Source: Tistrella mobilis
GTDB taxonomy: Bacteria > Pseudomonadota > Alphaproteobacteria > Tistrellales > Tistrellaceae
NCBI RefSeq assembly: GCF_041468085.1
Contig: NZ_CP121017.1
Span: 2,607,676-2,671,675, forward strand
Direction: 5' to 3'
Length of the DNA stretch: 64,000 nucleotides
The position numbers and the translations under genes were made by a program. The notes under the pieces are model-generated. The model saw only the letters and a program-made list of their open reading frames with translations. It ran no database searches and had not been told where the DNA came from. How positions within the stretch are numbered: the stretch's first letter is position 1; each line of letters opens with the position of its first letter. Below are positions 32,474 through 41,274 of this stretch, piece by piece.

Positions 32474-33106
32474 TCAGGACGCTGCGTCCTCGGCCTTCGG
32501 CCGCTGAGCCACGACCGTGTCGATCAGGCCGAAGGCCTTGGCCTCTTCGGGCGACATGAAGTTGTCGCGCTCCATGGCCCGCTCAACTTCCTCCAGCGGG
32601 CGGCCGGTGTGCTGAACGTAGATCTCGTTCAGCCGGGCACGCAGCTTCAGGATTTCACGGGCATGGATCTCGATGTCGGTCGCCTGGCCACGGAACCCGC
32701 CCGAAGGCTGATGGACCATGATCCGGGCGTTGGGCAGCGCGTAGCGCTTGCCCGGCGCACCACCAGCCAGCAGCAGCGAGCCCATCGATGCCGCCTGTCC
32801 GATGCAGAGGGTCTGCACGTCGCAGCGGATGTACTGCATCGTGTCGTAGATCGCGAGGCCCGAGGTCACCACGCCACCCGGCGAGTTGATGTAGAAGGAA
32901 ATGTCCTTCTTCGGATTCTCGCTCTCCAGGAAGAGCAGCTGGGCGGTGATGAGGCTCGAAACATTGTCCTCGACCGGCCCGGTCAGGAAGATGATGCGCT
33001 CTTTCAGAAGACGCGAATAGATGTCATAGGCGCGCTCGCCCCGGTTGGTCTGCTCGACCACCATCGGCACCAGCGAATTCATGTAGGTATCGAGCATGTC
33101 GCTCAT
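32474..33106 (-). CDS. clpP: ATP-dependent Clp protease proteolytic subunit
   Basis: A 210-residue serine peptidase that assembles into the ClpP barrel. The catalytic triad is visible as Ser107 (GQAASMGS), His132 (MVHQPSGG) and Asp181 ([10 protein letters not shown]). I start at 33106 ([10 protein letters not shown]), which has GGGGAGCGGAAAG just upstream; longer starts run into it. It lies between tig and clpX, the standard order. Confidence 0.95.
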   Translation of the reverse strand: MSDMLDTYMNSLVPMVVEQTNRGERAYDIYSRLLKERIIFLTGPVEDNVSSLITAQLLFLESENPKKDISFYINSPGGVVTSGLAIYDTMQYIRCDVQTLCIGQAASMGSLLLAGGAPGKRYALPNARIMVHQPSGGFRGQATDIEIHAREILKLRARLNEIYVQHTGRPLEEVERAMERDNFMSPEEAKAFGLIDTVVAQRPKAEDAAS

Positions 33107-33231
33107 GCGCTTTCCGCTCCCCTCGACTGACATCACCGATCTTCATAAGGCCTCTGCCGGGCGCTTGAGACGTCACGACCGCCCTCGGGATACGGGGGCG
33201 GTCGCGGACGGTCTCTCGGCAGGGCGGCGGA

Positions 33232-34590
33232 TCAGGCCTCGGACTTGTCCGACGCCTCTCCGGCCTCGCCGTCCTCGTCGGGATCCTTCATCAGATCCTC
33301 GGCGCTGACGACCTTCTCTTCGACCTTCGCCTGGGCGAGGATGTGGTCGACGACCTTGTCCTCGAAGATCGGCGCCCGGAGCGCACGCAGCGCATCCGGA
33401 TTCTTCTGGTAATACTCGATCACCCGCGCTTCCTGACCGGGGAAGCGGCGCGCCTGCTCGATCAGGGCGCGGTTGACCTCTTCGTCCGCCACCTGAACAT
33501 CGTTCACGCGACCGACTTCTGCAAGGACCAGACCCAGACGAACCCGACGCAGGGCGATCGCGCGATACTCCTCGCGGACCTCGTCCTCGGTCTTTTCCAT
33601 GCTTTCGAAGGTCTGGCCGGTGCGGGCCATCTCGTCGGTCAGCTGCTTCCAGATGCCGTCGAACTCGGCTTCAAGCATGCCCGCCGGCACGTCGAACGCA
33701 TAGCGGCCCGCAAGCGCATCCAGCAGCGCACGCTTCAGCTTCTGGCGCGAGATCTGGTCGTAACGGCCGCGGAAGTCATCGCGGATCGCCGCCTTCAGCG
33801 CATCCAGGTTGTCGAGGCCCAGCTTCTCGGCCAGGGCATCGTCGATGCCGGCGGTCTTCGGCGCCTTGACTTCCTTGACGGTGGTCTCGAACACGGCGGC
33901 CTTGCCCGCCAGGTGTTCTGCACCGTAATCCTCGGGGAAGGAGACCTCGACCTTGCGCTCCTCACCGGCCTTGGCGCCGATCAGCTGGTCCTCGAAGCCG
34001 GGGATGAAGGTGCCCGAACCCAGCGCCAGCGCGTAGCCTTCGGCCTCGCCACCCTGGAAGGCCTCGCCGTCGACAAAGCCCTTGAAATCGATGACCACCT
34101 GGTCGCCGGTCTCGGCGGCGCGGTCCTCGACGGTCTCGAACTCGCGATTGGCGGCGGCGATGCGCTCCAGCGCCTCGTCGACTTCCTTCTCGTCAACCTC
34201 GGCCGCCTCGCGGACCAGTTCGACATCCGAGAAATCGCCCAGCTCGAATTCCGGCATGATCTCGACGACCATGCTGTATTCAAGATCCTGGCCCTCGTCG
34301 AAAGCCGTGATCTCGATCTTCGGCTGGGTGGCCGGGCGCAGATTGTTCTGGTCCAGCACGTTGCGCGAGGTCTCGTTCACCGCCTCTTCCAGCACCTCGC
34401 CCATCACCGAGGAGCCGTAGCGCTGCTTCACGACCTTGGCCGGGATCTTGCCGGGACGGAAGCCGGGCATCTTGATCGTGGCCGCGATCTGGGCGATGCG
34501 GGCGTCGATCTTCTCGTCGATCGAAGCGGCCGGCACGACGACCTTGTATTCGCGCTTGAGCCCTTCGGCGTTGGTCTCGGTGATCTGCAT
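33232..34590 (-). CDS. tig: Trigger factor, ribosome-associated chaperone
   Basis: A 452-residue peptidyl-prolyl isomerase that meets nascent chains at the ribosome exit. The ribosome-binding motif GFRPGKIPAKVV is at about residues 43-54, the FKBP domain includes DQVVIDFKGFVDGEAFQGG, and an acidic C-terminal tail (MKDPDEDGEAGEAS) follows the chaperone domain. I start at 34590 (MQITETNAEG); upstream in-frame sequence is not family-like. It leads the tig-clpP-clpX-lon block. Confidence 0.95.
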   Translation of the reverse strand: MQITETNAEGLKREYKVVVPAASIDEKIDARIAQIAATIKMPGFRPGKIPAKVVKQRYGSSVMGEVLEEAVNETSRNVLDQNNLRPATQPKIEITAFDEGQDLEYSMVVEIMPEFELGDFSDVELVREAAEVDEKEVDEALERIAAANREFETVEDRAAETGDQVVIDFKGFVDGEAFQGGEAEGYALALGSGTFIPGFEDQLIGAKAGEERKVEVSFPEDYGAEHLAGKAAVFETTVKEVKAPKTAGIDDALAEKLGLDNLDALKAAIRDDFRGRYDQISRQKLKRALLDALAGRYAFDVPAGMLEAEFDGIWKQLTDEMARTGQTFESMEKTEDEVREEYRAIALRRVRLGLVLAEVGRVNDVQVADEEVNRALIEQARRFPGQEARVIEYYQKNPDALRALRAPIFEDKVVDHILAQAKVEEKVVSAEDLMKDPDEDGEAGEASDKSEA

Positions 34591-34792
34591 CAAAACGGTC
34601 TCACAGGGTCGGTTGACTGCGGCAGCACCCGGTGCGTCGCGGGGAAGGAGACGCATCCCGGGCCGGCCGGGACCGCCTCCGGACGAAACGCCGGGTGCGC
34701 GAAGAGACGTGATCGCGGGCAGCACTGCACCACGACACGGGCGGCAGCCATGTGGCACGAAATCACCCGGTTACGCAAGTCCAATACGTTGC

Positions 34793-34830
34793 GAAAACCG
34801 GCTCTCCGGCGGGATCCCCCGCCGGAGAGC
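34793..34830 (-). terminator. Intrinsic terminator of beta-helix gene copy 1
   Basis: A perfect 13-bp stem GCTCTCCGGCGGG/CCCGCCGGAGAGC (34801-34813, 34818-34830) with an ATCC loop; on the minus strand it is followed by CGGTTTT. It lies 45 bases after the stop of the gene at 34876. Confidence 0.75.
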
Positions 34831-34875
34831 CGGGCCTGCATCGCAGCCGCAGCCCGCCCGCATCGGCACGCGGGT

Positions 34876-36516
34876 TCAGGTGAGGGCATGCAGGGTATAG
34901 GTCGTGCCTGACGCATTCCACGCATCACGGACGATGACATCCCGCCCCGAAATCTGCACCAGATCCGCCGCGGCGGAGGAGTGGACCGACACGGCCATCG
35001 ACCGGCCCCGCCCCGGACCGGTGGCAATCGTCACCGAGACGAACACCAGTGCGAAACGCAGGGTCAGAACCTTGGACGCACCGCCGTCGCCATCATAAGA
35101 CGTCACGTCCCGGCTGGTGTCGGCGACCGCCTGACGCCAGGCGGCCGGCAGATTGTGCGACTCCATATGAGCGGGCAGAAGATTGTCGCGCACCACAAGG
35201 TTCGTGACGGCCGCGGTGCCCGTGGGAAGGCCGATGAGCATGCCCTCCCGCAGCATGACGGGAATGTCCACGACGTTGTCGGTAACGATGACACCGTCCA
35301 CCGGCTGGTTGATCCGCACGATGTGGCGCACGGCGCCGACATACGGATCGGTGGTCTCGACGTCGTTGTCGGTGCAGACATCCTTCATCACATTGCCGCG
35401 GAAGACAATGTTCCGGCAATTTTCATGGCAGGTGAGGATGTCACGACGGACGTATTTGAAGTGGTTGCCGTCCACCGAGACGTTGCTGACGTTCTTCATG
35501 ACGATGCCGGACATGATCTGGCGCGTGTCGCCCGGGGTCGATCCGCCGGTCCCGGCCGCATTGTCCGTCATGCCGTAGAAGACGTTGCCGCCGATGCGGA
35601 TGCTGTCGCCGCCATTGATGGAGAACAGCTGGAAGGTTGCGCCGGAATGGATCAGCAGATTGTCAGTGAACAGGGATTCGTTGGCATAACCTTCGAAAAC
35701 CCGGCAGTTGGTGTCGATATAGTTGCCGGAAAACTGGATGCCGTGGATGCGCGAGGCATTCCAGCCGATGTTGCGCAGCAGGAAGCCGCCCGATCCGGCG
35801 TGAAAACGGTTGTCACGGATCATATAGGCGCGCATGCCGCTGCCAAGCGCCTGATCGACGTTCTTGCCGGGATTGAACTGCGCCGGGTTGAGCGGATCAG
35901 CATAAGGGTCGTCCTGCGGATCCGGCCAGTCGAGGACGACCGCGTCGATGAACAGGACCATGTTGCATTGGGTGATGTTGAGCCCGCGCCCCTTGATGTG
36001 CACCAGGGTCTGGGCCTTGGCCAGCGTGCAGCCTGTGATGCGCAGATCAACGTCGGCGTTGTTTGTCCCGTCCGGCGTAACAAGATAGTCCTCCTCCGCG
36101 AAAATCAGCACGCTGTCGGCTTCAGCTTCAGCCCGGCCGATGATGACCAGGTTCTCGAGGCAGACGGAATCCGAATGGACGTGGACCACCGGGCTCACAC
36201 CGGTCGAGGTCGCCGCCATGGTGATGGCCGGGCGGGCAGTGACGCTGGGGCCCATGGTGACGAAGATGCGCTGACATCGCGTGCGGAGATGCAGCGTGGC
36301 GCTGACGAGATATTTGCCGCTCAGGGCCACGTCGCGCCCGCTTGCCAATGCGGCTTGCAGGGCGACGGTGTCGTCGGTGACGCCGTCACCTGCGGCCCCG
36401 AAGTCTTCGGGTGTCACGTACTCGGCCAGCCTGGCCGTCAACGTCCGCGCGACCGCACCGGGATAGGGCGCCGTATACAGCACGTCGTCTGAAGATATAG
36501 ACATATCAAATTCCAT
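34876..36516 (-). CDS. Tail-spike-like parallel beta-helix protein, copy 1
   Basis: A 546-residue protein of the pectate-lyase/GH28-like right-handed beta-helix group. The N-terminal part, GAVARTLTARLAEYVTPEDF then GAAGDGVTDDTVALQAAL, is the motif that starts many phage tail-spike depolymerases. The middle is rich in short Asn/Gly/Val repeats such as VSVDGNHFKYV and NIVFRGNVMKDV, typical of helix coils. The last 75 residues (from about SYDGDGG to WNASGTTYTLHALT) recur in the two paralogues. No signal peptide is seen. An ATG at 36504 is an alternative start. Substrate and role are unknown; no other phage genes are nearby. Confidence 0.75.
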   Translation of the reverse strand: MEFDMSISSDDVLYTAPYPGAVARTLTARLAEYVTPEDFGAAGDGVTDDTVALQAALASGRDVALSGKYLVSATLHLRTRCQRIFVTMGPSVTARPAITMAATSTGVSPVVHVHSDSVCLENLVIIGRAEAEADSVLIFAEEDYLVTPDGTNNADVDLRITGCTLAKAQTLVHIKGRGLNITQCNMVLFIDAVVLDWPDPQDDPYADPLNPAQFNPGKNVDQALGSGMRAYMIRDNRFHAGSGGFLLRNIGWNASRIHGIQFSGNYIDTNCRVFEGYANESLFTDNLLIHSGATFQLFSINGGDSIRIGGNVFYGMTDNAAGTGGSTPGDTRQIMSGIVMKNVSNVSVDGNHFKYVRRDILTCHENCRNIVFRGNVMKDVCTDNDVETTDPYVGAVRHIVRINQPVDGVIVTDNVVDIPVMLREGMLIGLPTGTAAVTNLVVRDNLLPAHMESHNLPAAWRQAVADTSRDVTSYDGDGGASKVLTLRFALVFVSVTIATGPGRGRSMAVSVHSSAAADLVQISGRDVIVRDAWNASGTTYTLHALT

Positions 36517-36660
36517 TTTTTACCGCCAGATTTAGCGGCTATTTTCATTTTAAAACTTCGGACGATATTTTTTTGTTTTATGTGTTGCGTATTGCCGCAA
36601 CACAATTCGGTATACTTTAATATTCAGACACGAGAGACAAGAGCACGAATACGGCACTCC
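36517..36660 (-). promoter_or_regulatory. AT-rich upstream region of beta-helix copy 1 with inverted repeat
   Basis: This stretch is strikingly AT-rich against its GC-rich surroundings and carries TGTGTTGCG (36581-36589) and its inverted match CGCAACACA (36596-36604) around six bases. It probably holds the promoter of copy 1 and marks foreign DNA. No precise -10/-35 pair is claimed. Confidence 0.4.
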
Positions 36661-36671
36661 AGGCCCTGTCC

Positions 36672-36717
36672 TGACAAACAATGCAACCCGGCAGATGGCA
36701 GCCATCCGCCGGGTTGC
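36672..36717 (-). terminator. Hairpin and T-rich tract after beta-helix copy 2
   Basis: GCAACCCGGC (36683-36692) pairs perfectly with GCCGGGTTGC (36708-36717); the interior also pairs GATGG with CCATC. On the minus strand ATTGTTTGTC follows, so this is a plausible terminator of the decayed copy. Confidence 0.6.
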
Positions 36718-36777
36718 GGCCGTCGCGGTCGTCCAGGTGGTGCCGTCCCTCTCCGTCGGGCACCGCTTCATTCATGG

Positions 36778-38111
36778 TCAGGTGAAGGCAGGCAGCGTGT
36801 AGGAAATCCCGCTGGCGTTCCAGGCATCCTTCACCTTCACCGTCCGTCCCGAGATCTCCACCTGATCCGAGCCGGCGGTCGCAGTGACCGACACCGCCAT
36901 GCTACGCCCGCGATCAGGGCCGCTCACGATCGTCGCCAGGACGAAGACGGGGGTGAAGCGAAACGTGAATTCCTGCGACGTCTGTCCGTCGCCGGTGTAG
37001 GCAACGACGCGGCGGCTGGTGTCGGCCGATGCCCCGGAGACGGGAGACGCGAAGGCGTGGGCGCCGATCTCGATCGTCTGCGTTCCATCGGTCAGGGTCG
37101 GCAGAATGTTATCGTCGATGATCCAGTTCGTCAGGCTTCCGCCCACGACGACACCCACCAGAGGCGGGTTAGCGACGGTGCGCAACGGATTGTCGAGCAC
37201 ATTGCCCCGCACCAGAAAGCCATCCAGCGGTGCTGCGACACGCACCCCGTAGCGCGTGGTCGGCGGACTGATCGTCGTATCGTCGTTGTCCATCCCGACA
37301 TTCTTCATCACGTTGTCGCAGATGCTGACATTCGGCACGCCCGAGGCGATGAGAACGACATCGCGCAGCACGCGCTTGAAGTTGTTCCCCACGATAGCGA
37401 CGTTCGACGCGTTGGAAACGTAGATCCCCGAGACAAGTTCACGGTGCCTCTCGACATTGGGCTCGATATTCCCGGTGTCTTCCATGCCGTGGAAGGTATT
37501 GTCGGCAATTCTGATGCAATCGCCACCTTCGATCGTGAAGACATAGCCGGCCGACTTGCCGTGAATCATCACATTGTCCGAGAAGAGCGATTCGTTCGCC
37601 ACGCCCCTGAATAGGCTGCCCCCTGAACGAAATCCGAGGGCCACTCGATCTCCAGAACATGCACGGCCAGCACGAGGTTGCAGCCCGACAGCCGAAGCCC
37701 ACGCCCGACCACCTTCACCAGCGTCTTCGCATTACCGAGCGAGCAATTGGTGATGGTGAGGTCGACATCCGCCCTGTTCTGCCCAAGCGGGGTGTAGGCA
37801 GCCGCCTGGTTGGCGAAGACGATCATGGAACCCGTGGTTTCCAGTGTCGTGTCCCACTCCAGCTTGTCCTGCGGATTACCCTGCATCACCAGGCCATCGA
37901 TGACGACACCCGAAGTGAGAACATTCAGGCCGGCCGTACCGCTTGCGAGATCCGCGAAATACAGGCCCGCCACGGCCATATAACCCGGCCCGGTGCTTCC
38001 CTGGATCTTCTGACCGATGGTCTTGACCAGCAGCGGCTGGGTGATGCGATGACGACCGGTGATCAACACGTTGCGGCCGGTATCCAGGGCAGCCTGAACG
38101 GCAAGCGTACG
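36778..38111 (-). pseudogene. Tail-spike-like beta-helix protein, copy 2 (decayed)
   Basis: Two out-of-frame pieces together resemble copies 1 and 3. The 5' piece (38111 down to about 37630) begins directly at TLAVQAALDTGRNVLITG, so the first 50 or so residues are missing, and ends at HVLEIEWPSDF. The 3' piece (37644 to 36778) resumes at SLFRGVANESLFSDNVMIH and runs to the conserved end WNASGISYTLPAFT. In copy 3 about 60 residues lie between those points, so an internal deletion has also shifted the frame near 37611-37635. Whether the 3' piece is expressed is unknown. Confidence 0.8.
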
Positions 38112-38227
38112 TCATAGCCGCCCATCCTTCGCCCCGGTCCGGCACCCAGCCGGCCGGATGCCCGCAGGAAGGTTAGGCGAGCAGGCCGCAGCCGGTGCCG
38201 CCGGAGACGTTGCCGCATTGCGGCGCA

Positions 38228-39314
38228 TTACGATTCTGGACGAAGGGACTGCTTTTTGATCTGCATGCGGGGCGCCAGGTCGAAGGAACGGCGCACCAGA
38301 CGAACCGCCGGCTTTTCGACAAAAAAATGAAACATACAGGATCCGGCAAGCGCCATAGTTGCGGCGACAGCCAGGAATGCGATGCCGCCGGCGCGGCCAT
38401 CGGCAAGTGCCAGAGGCCAGATCGCCCGCACTGCACCGATCGCAAAATAATGACAGAGATAAAGGGCATAGGAGGCGTCCCCCCAGAAGGCGGAGCCATC
38501 CGATCCGCCGGACATGCCCGCCCTTCTCCAGAATCACCGCCGCCAGCAGGATGACCGCTGCGGGAACCCCGGCGGTCAACCACCGCCAGAGGTCATAGGT
38601 CGTCTGCGGGGCCGGTGTCATGAAAAGAGCAACCGATCCGGCCGTCAGCAGGATCAGACCCGCCGGACGCGACAGCCGCATCCGGCCGAGGAAGGCGACC
38701 GCGACCGCCATCCCCAGCACGAAGTCGAACAGGATCGGCGAGGTCCAGACCCGAAATGCCGCCACGCCGGGACGAAAGATCAGACCCGCCGCCACCAACC
38801 CGGCCACGATGGTGACCATCGCCGCGACGCGGCGGGCGGGTAGCACGGCCAGCACCAGAGCGAACAGTAGATAGAATTCAAGCTCGAGGTTCAGCGACCA
38901 GCCGAGCTGGAACAGCGGCAAGGCCGTGCCCGTCTCAGGATGCGTCCAGGGCAGGAATGCGAAGGATGCCGCCACATGGGCCGCGTCCAGTCCCATCGTG
39001 TGGAAGATCGACGGTGCCAGGATCGCGAGCGCCAGCACTGCCGCGGTCACGATCCAGTAAGGCGGGGCGACCCGCGTCAGCCGCCGCAGGAAGAAGTCAC
39101 CCGGCCGCGCGCCTTCCCGCGCCGTCATGCAGGTCATGATGAAGCCGCTGATCACGAAGAACAGGTCGACGCCCTTCTGCCCGTCCGAAAAGACGGACAA
39201 ACCACGCCCCTGCAGGTGCACGGCATAGCTGTGACTGGCATGGAGCAGCACGACCATCATGGCTGCCAAGATACGCAGATACTGGACATGAAAGATGGTC
39301 GGCAGGCTGGTCAT
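38228..39314 (-). pseudogene. Acyltransferase family 3 membrane protein, frameshifted
   Basis: An OafA/ExoZ-type integral-membrane O-acyltransferase, which in known cases acylates surface polysaccharide. It starts MTSLPTIFHVQYLRILAAMM at 39314; the family motif region GVDLFFVISGFIMTCM and about eight helices follow. After GHVRRIGWLRLL the frame is lost at a run of six C on the plus strand (38479-38484); with five, the protein continues LGDASYALYLCHYFAIG to the stop at 38228, about 361 residues. Without that correction the frame reads a non-family tail to 38112. It could be a true pseudogene, a phase-variable gene or a sequencing error. Confidence 0.8.
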
Positions 39315-39360
39315 ATCCGGATGCCCGCGGCGCGCCCGAAGAATGAAGTCTGGGAAACGA

Positions 39361-39445
39361 TGGTGCGGGCGGTGGGACTCGAACCCACACACCTTTCGGC
39401 ACGAGAACCTAAATCTCGCGCGTCTGCCAATTCCGCCACGCCCGC
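39361..39445 (-). tRNA. tRNA-Leu (anticodon UAG)
   Basis: A class II tRNA with a long variable arm. Acceptor GCGGGCG pairs with CGCCCGC, the anticodon loop TTTAGGT lies between CGAGA and TCTCG, the T loop is GGTTCGAGTCC, and CCA is encoded at 39361-39363. It sits between the broken acyltransferase and beta-helix copy 3. Confidence 0.95.
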
Positions 39446-39493
39446 GAACCGGCGGTGGATATAGCAGATCGGCTGCGGCGCCGCCAGAATGTC

Positions 39494-39529
39494 GAAAGGC
39501 CCGTCCACCAGCGAACTGACGGACGGGCC
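39494..39529 (-). terminator. Hairpin after beta-helix copy 3
   Basis: GGCCCGTCC (39498-39506) pairs perfectly with GGACGGGCC (39521-39529); on the minus strand TTTCGAC follows. It lies 36 bases after the copy 3 stop. The T run is short. Confidence 0.5.
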
Positions 39530-39564
39530 CGGAACAGCCTGTAACTCTCTGACGACCCGTGCTG

Positions 39565-41175
39565 TCAGGCGACGGCGAAGAGGGTATAGGCAGTCGACGA
39601 CGTATTCCACGCGCCCTTGACCGTCACAACGCGGCCGGTGATTTCCACAAGCCCGGAGGCCGCCGCGCTGGCGGTGCCCACGGAGACGCTCTGGCCCTGA
39701 GCGGCACCGCTCACCTGCGTCACCGTCACATAGCTGGGCGTGAACTTCAGCGTGAAGGCCTGCGTCGCATTGCCGTCCCCTTCATACGGGATCACCTTCT
39801 GCGCCGTATCCAGCATCTCGGGCGCATTGGTCACGGCAGTCGAGCTGAAGTCGGAGATGTACATATCCGTCGGCACGACGTTCGCGCCGACCGACAGATT
39901 CTTGATGGTCGTCGAACCGGGATTGACGATCCCGATCAGCGAGCCACCGGTCGGGTTGGACTGGTCGACGATGTTGCCGTCGACCACCAGACCATCGACA
40001 TCTGCCGACTGGCCGTTCACGCGCACAGGAGCCCGATCGGCCGCCGGCGTGGCGATATTGGCGAGGCACACATCCTTCATGACGTTGTTGCGCACCAGGA
40101 TGTTGGCGCTGCCCGGTCCGATGTCGACCACCGCGTTGTTGACACGCTTGAAATGGTTGCCATCCACCGAGACGTTGCGTGCCGCCGCGATGAGGACGCC
40201 GGAATGGATCTCACGCGTGACGATCGGGTGTTCTGGCGTCGCCTCCAGGCGGTTCGGCTCCATCCCGTAGAAGATATTGCTGGCGATCCGCACGCTGTCG
40301 GAGCCGGCCTCGAGATGAACAAGATGTGCTGCCACCGTGCTGTGGATCACGACGTTGTCCGAGAAGAGCGCATCTTTCGCAACGCCCCGGAAGAGGCGGA
40401 TATTGGTGTCGATGAAATTGCCGATCACCATCAGACCACGCATGTTGGCCTTGTTTGCGCCAATGTTGGTCACGATGTAGCCGCCCGTGCAGCCATGGAT
40501 CCGATTGTCGCGGACGGTATAGCCCCTCATGCCGCTCAATGCCGTGTTGTCGTCGTTGGGACCATCCTCGAAGTCCGCCGGCCAGTCGATCTGCAGGACA
40601 TCACGGGCACGCACCAGGTTGCAGTTGGTCAGCCGGATGGTACGACCCGTCACCCGCACCAGTGTCTCGGCCTCGCCGAGCGAGCACTGACTGATGGTCA
40701 GATCCACATCGCCGTTGTTGGCCGTATCAGGCCCCACGGCCGCATCTTCATTTGCGAAGATGATCGACGAGCCGGCCGGAAAACCGTCGCTGTCGCGCCC
40801 CTTCACGATAAGGCTGTCGAGGACGACACCCGACGACTTGACGTTGATGACTGCCTGGTTTGCGCCGAGCGTCGGGAAATTGATCGACGCCTTCCCCATA
40901 TAGCCGGCGCCGGTGGACCCGAAGATCCGCTGACCATCAGTCGTCACGTTGAGCGGCGCCGTGATCAGATGCTTCACAAAACCGGACTGACCGTCCCGGT
41001 TGGACACAAGCATCACATGACGACCACTGTCGAGCGCCGCCTGAACCGCAACGGTATCGTCGGCGACACCATCGCCGACCGCCCCGAAATCCATCGGTGT
41101 CACAAAATCGGAGAGCTTCTCCGAGAGGTCGCGCGCCACAGCACCCGGGTAGTGGGCTGTATAAGTAACCGGCAT
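39565..41175 (-). CDS. Tail-spike-like parallel beta-helix protein, copy 3
   Basis: A 536-residue paralogue of copy 1. It begins MPVTYTAHYPGAVARDLSEK with AGGAAAAGAAC just upstream, then the tail-spike-type motif DFGAVGDGVADDTVAVQAAL at about 33-52. The body has beta-helix coils such as GLMVIGNFIDTNIRLFRG and NVSVDGNHFKRVNNAVVDIG; the end has the shared module YEGDG...FTPSYVTVT...WNTSSTAYTLFAVA. No signal peptide. By fold it may bind or cleave a polysaccharide; catalytic residues cannot be assigned from sequence. Not part of a visible prophage. Confidence 0.75.
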   Translation of the reverse strand: MPVTYTAHYPGAVARDLSEKLSDFVTPMDFGAVGDGVADDTVAVQAALDSGRHVMLVSNRDGQSGFVKHLITAPLNVTTDGQRIFGSTGAGYMGKASINFPTLGANQAVINVKSSGVVLDSLIVKGRDSDGFPAGSSIIFANEDAAVGPDTANNGDVDLTISQCSLGEAETLVRVTGRTIRLTNCNLVRARDVLQIDWPADFEDGPNDDNTALSGMRGYTVRDNRIHGCTGGYIVTNIGANKANMRGLMVIGNFIDTNIRLFRGVAKDALFSDNVVIHSTVAAHLVHLEAGSDSVRIASNIFYGMEPNRLEATPEHPIVTREIHSGVLIAAARNVSVDGNHFKRVNNAVVDIGPGSANILVRNNVMKDVCLANIATPAADRAPVRVNGQSADVDGLVVDGNIVDQSNPTGGSLIGIVNPGSTTIKNLSVGANVVPTDMYISDFSSTAVTNAPEMLDTAQKVIPYEGDGNATQAFTLKFTPSYVTVTQVSGAAQGQSVSVGTASAAASGLVEITGRVVTVKGAWNTSSTAYTLFAVA

Positions 41176-41274
41176 GTTCTTTTCCTCATATCGACGGCGA
41201 TCATTCGCCATTCAGAATATGAAGGAAGTATCCCGGATCTGGCGACCACCAGCTTGTTGCAACAGATCTCAGAT

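Noticed and set aside
38112-38227. C-terminal extension of the acyltransferase reading to 38112
   Set aside because: The sequence after RIGWLRLLGG is unlike the family, while the other frame continues the expected motif; the extension is a product of the frameshift.
34876-41175. Complete prophage
   Set aside because: Only tail-spike-like proteins are present; no integrase, packaging, capsid, tail-tube or lysis genes and no clear attachment repeats.
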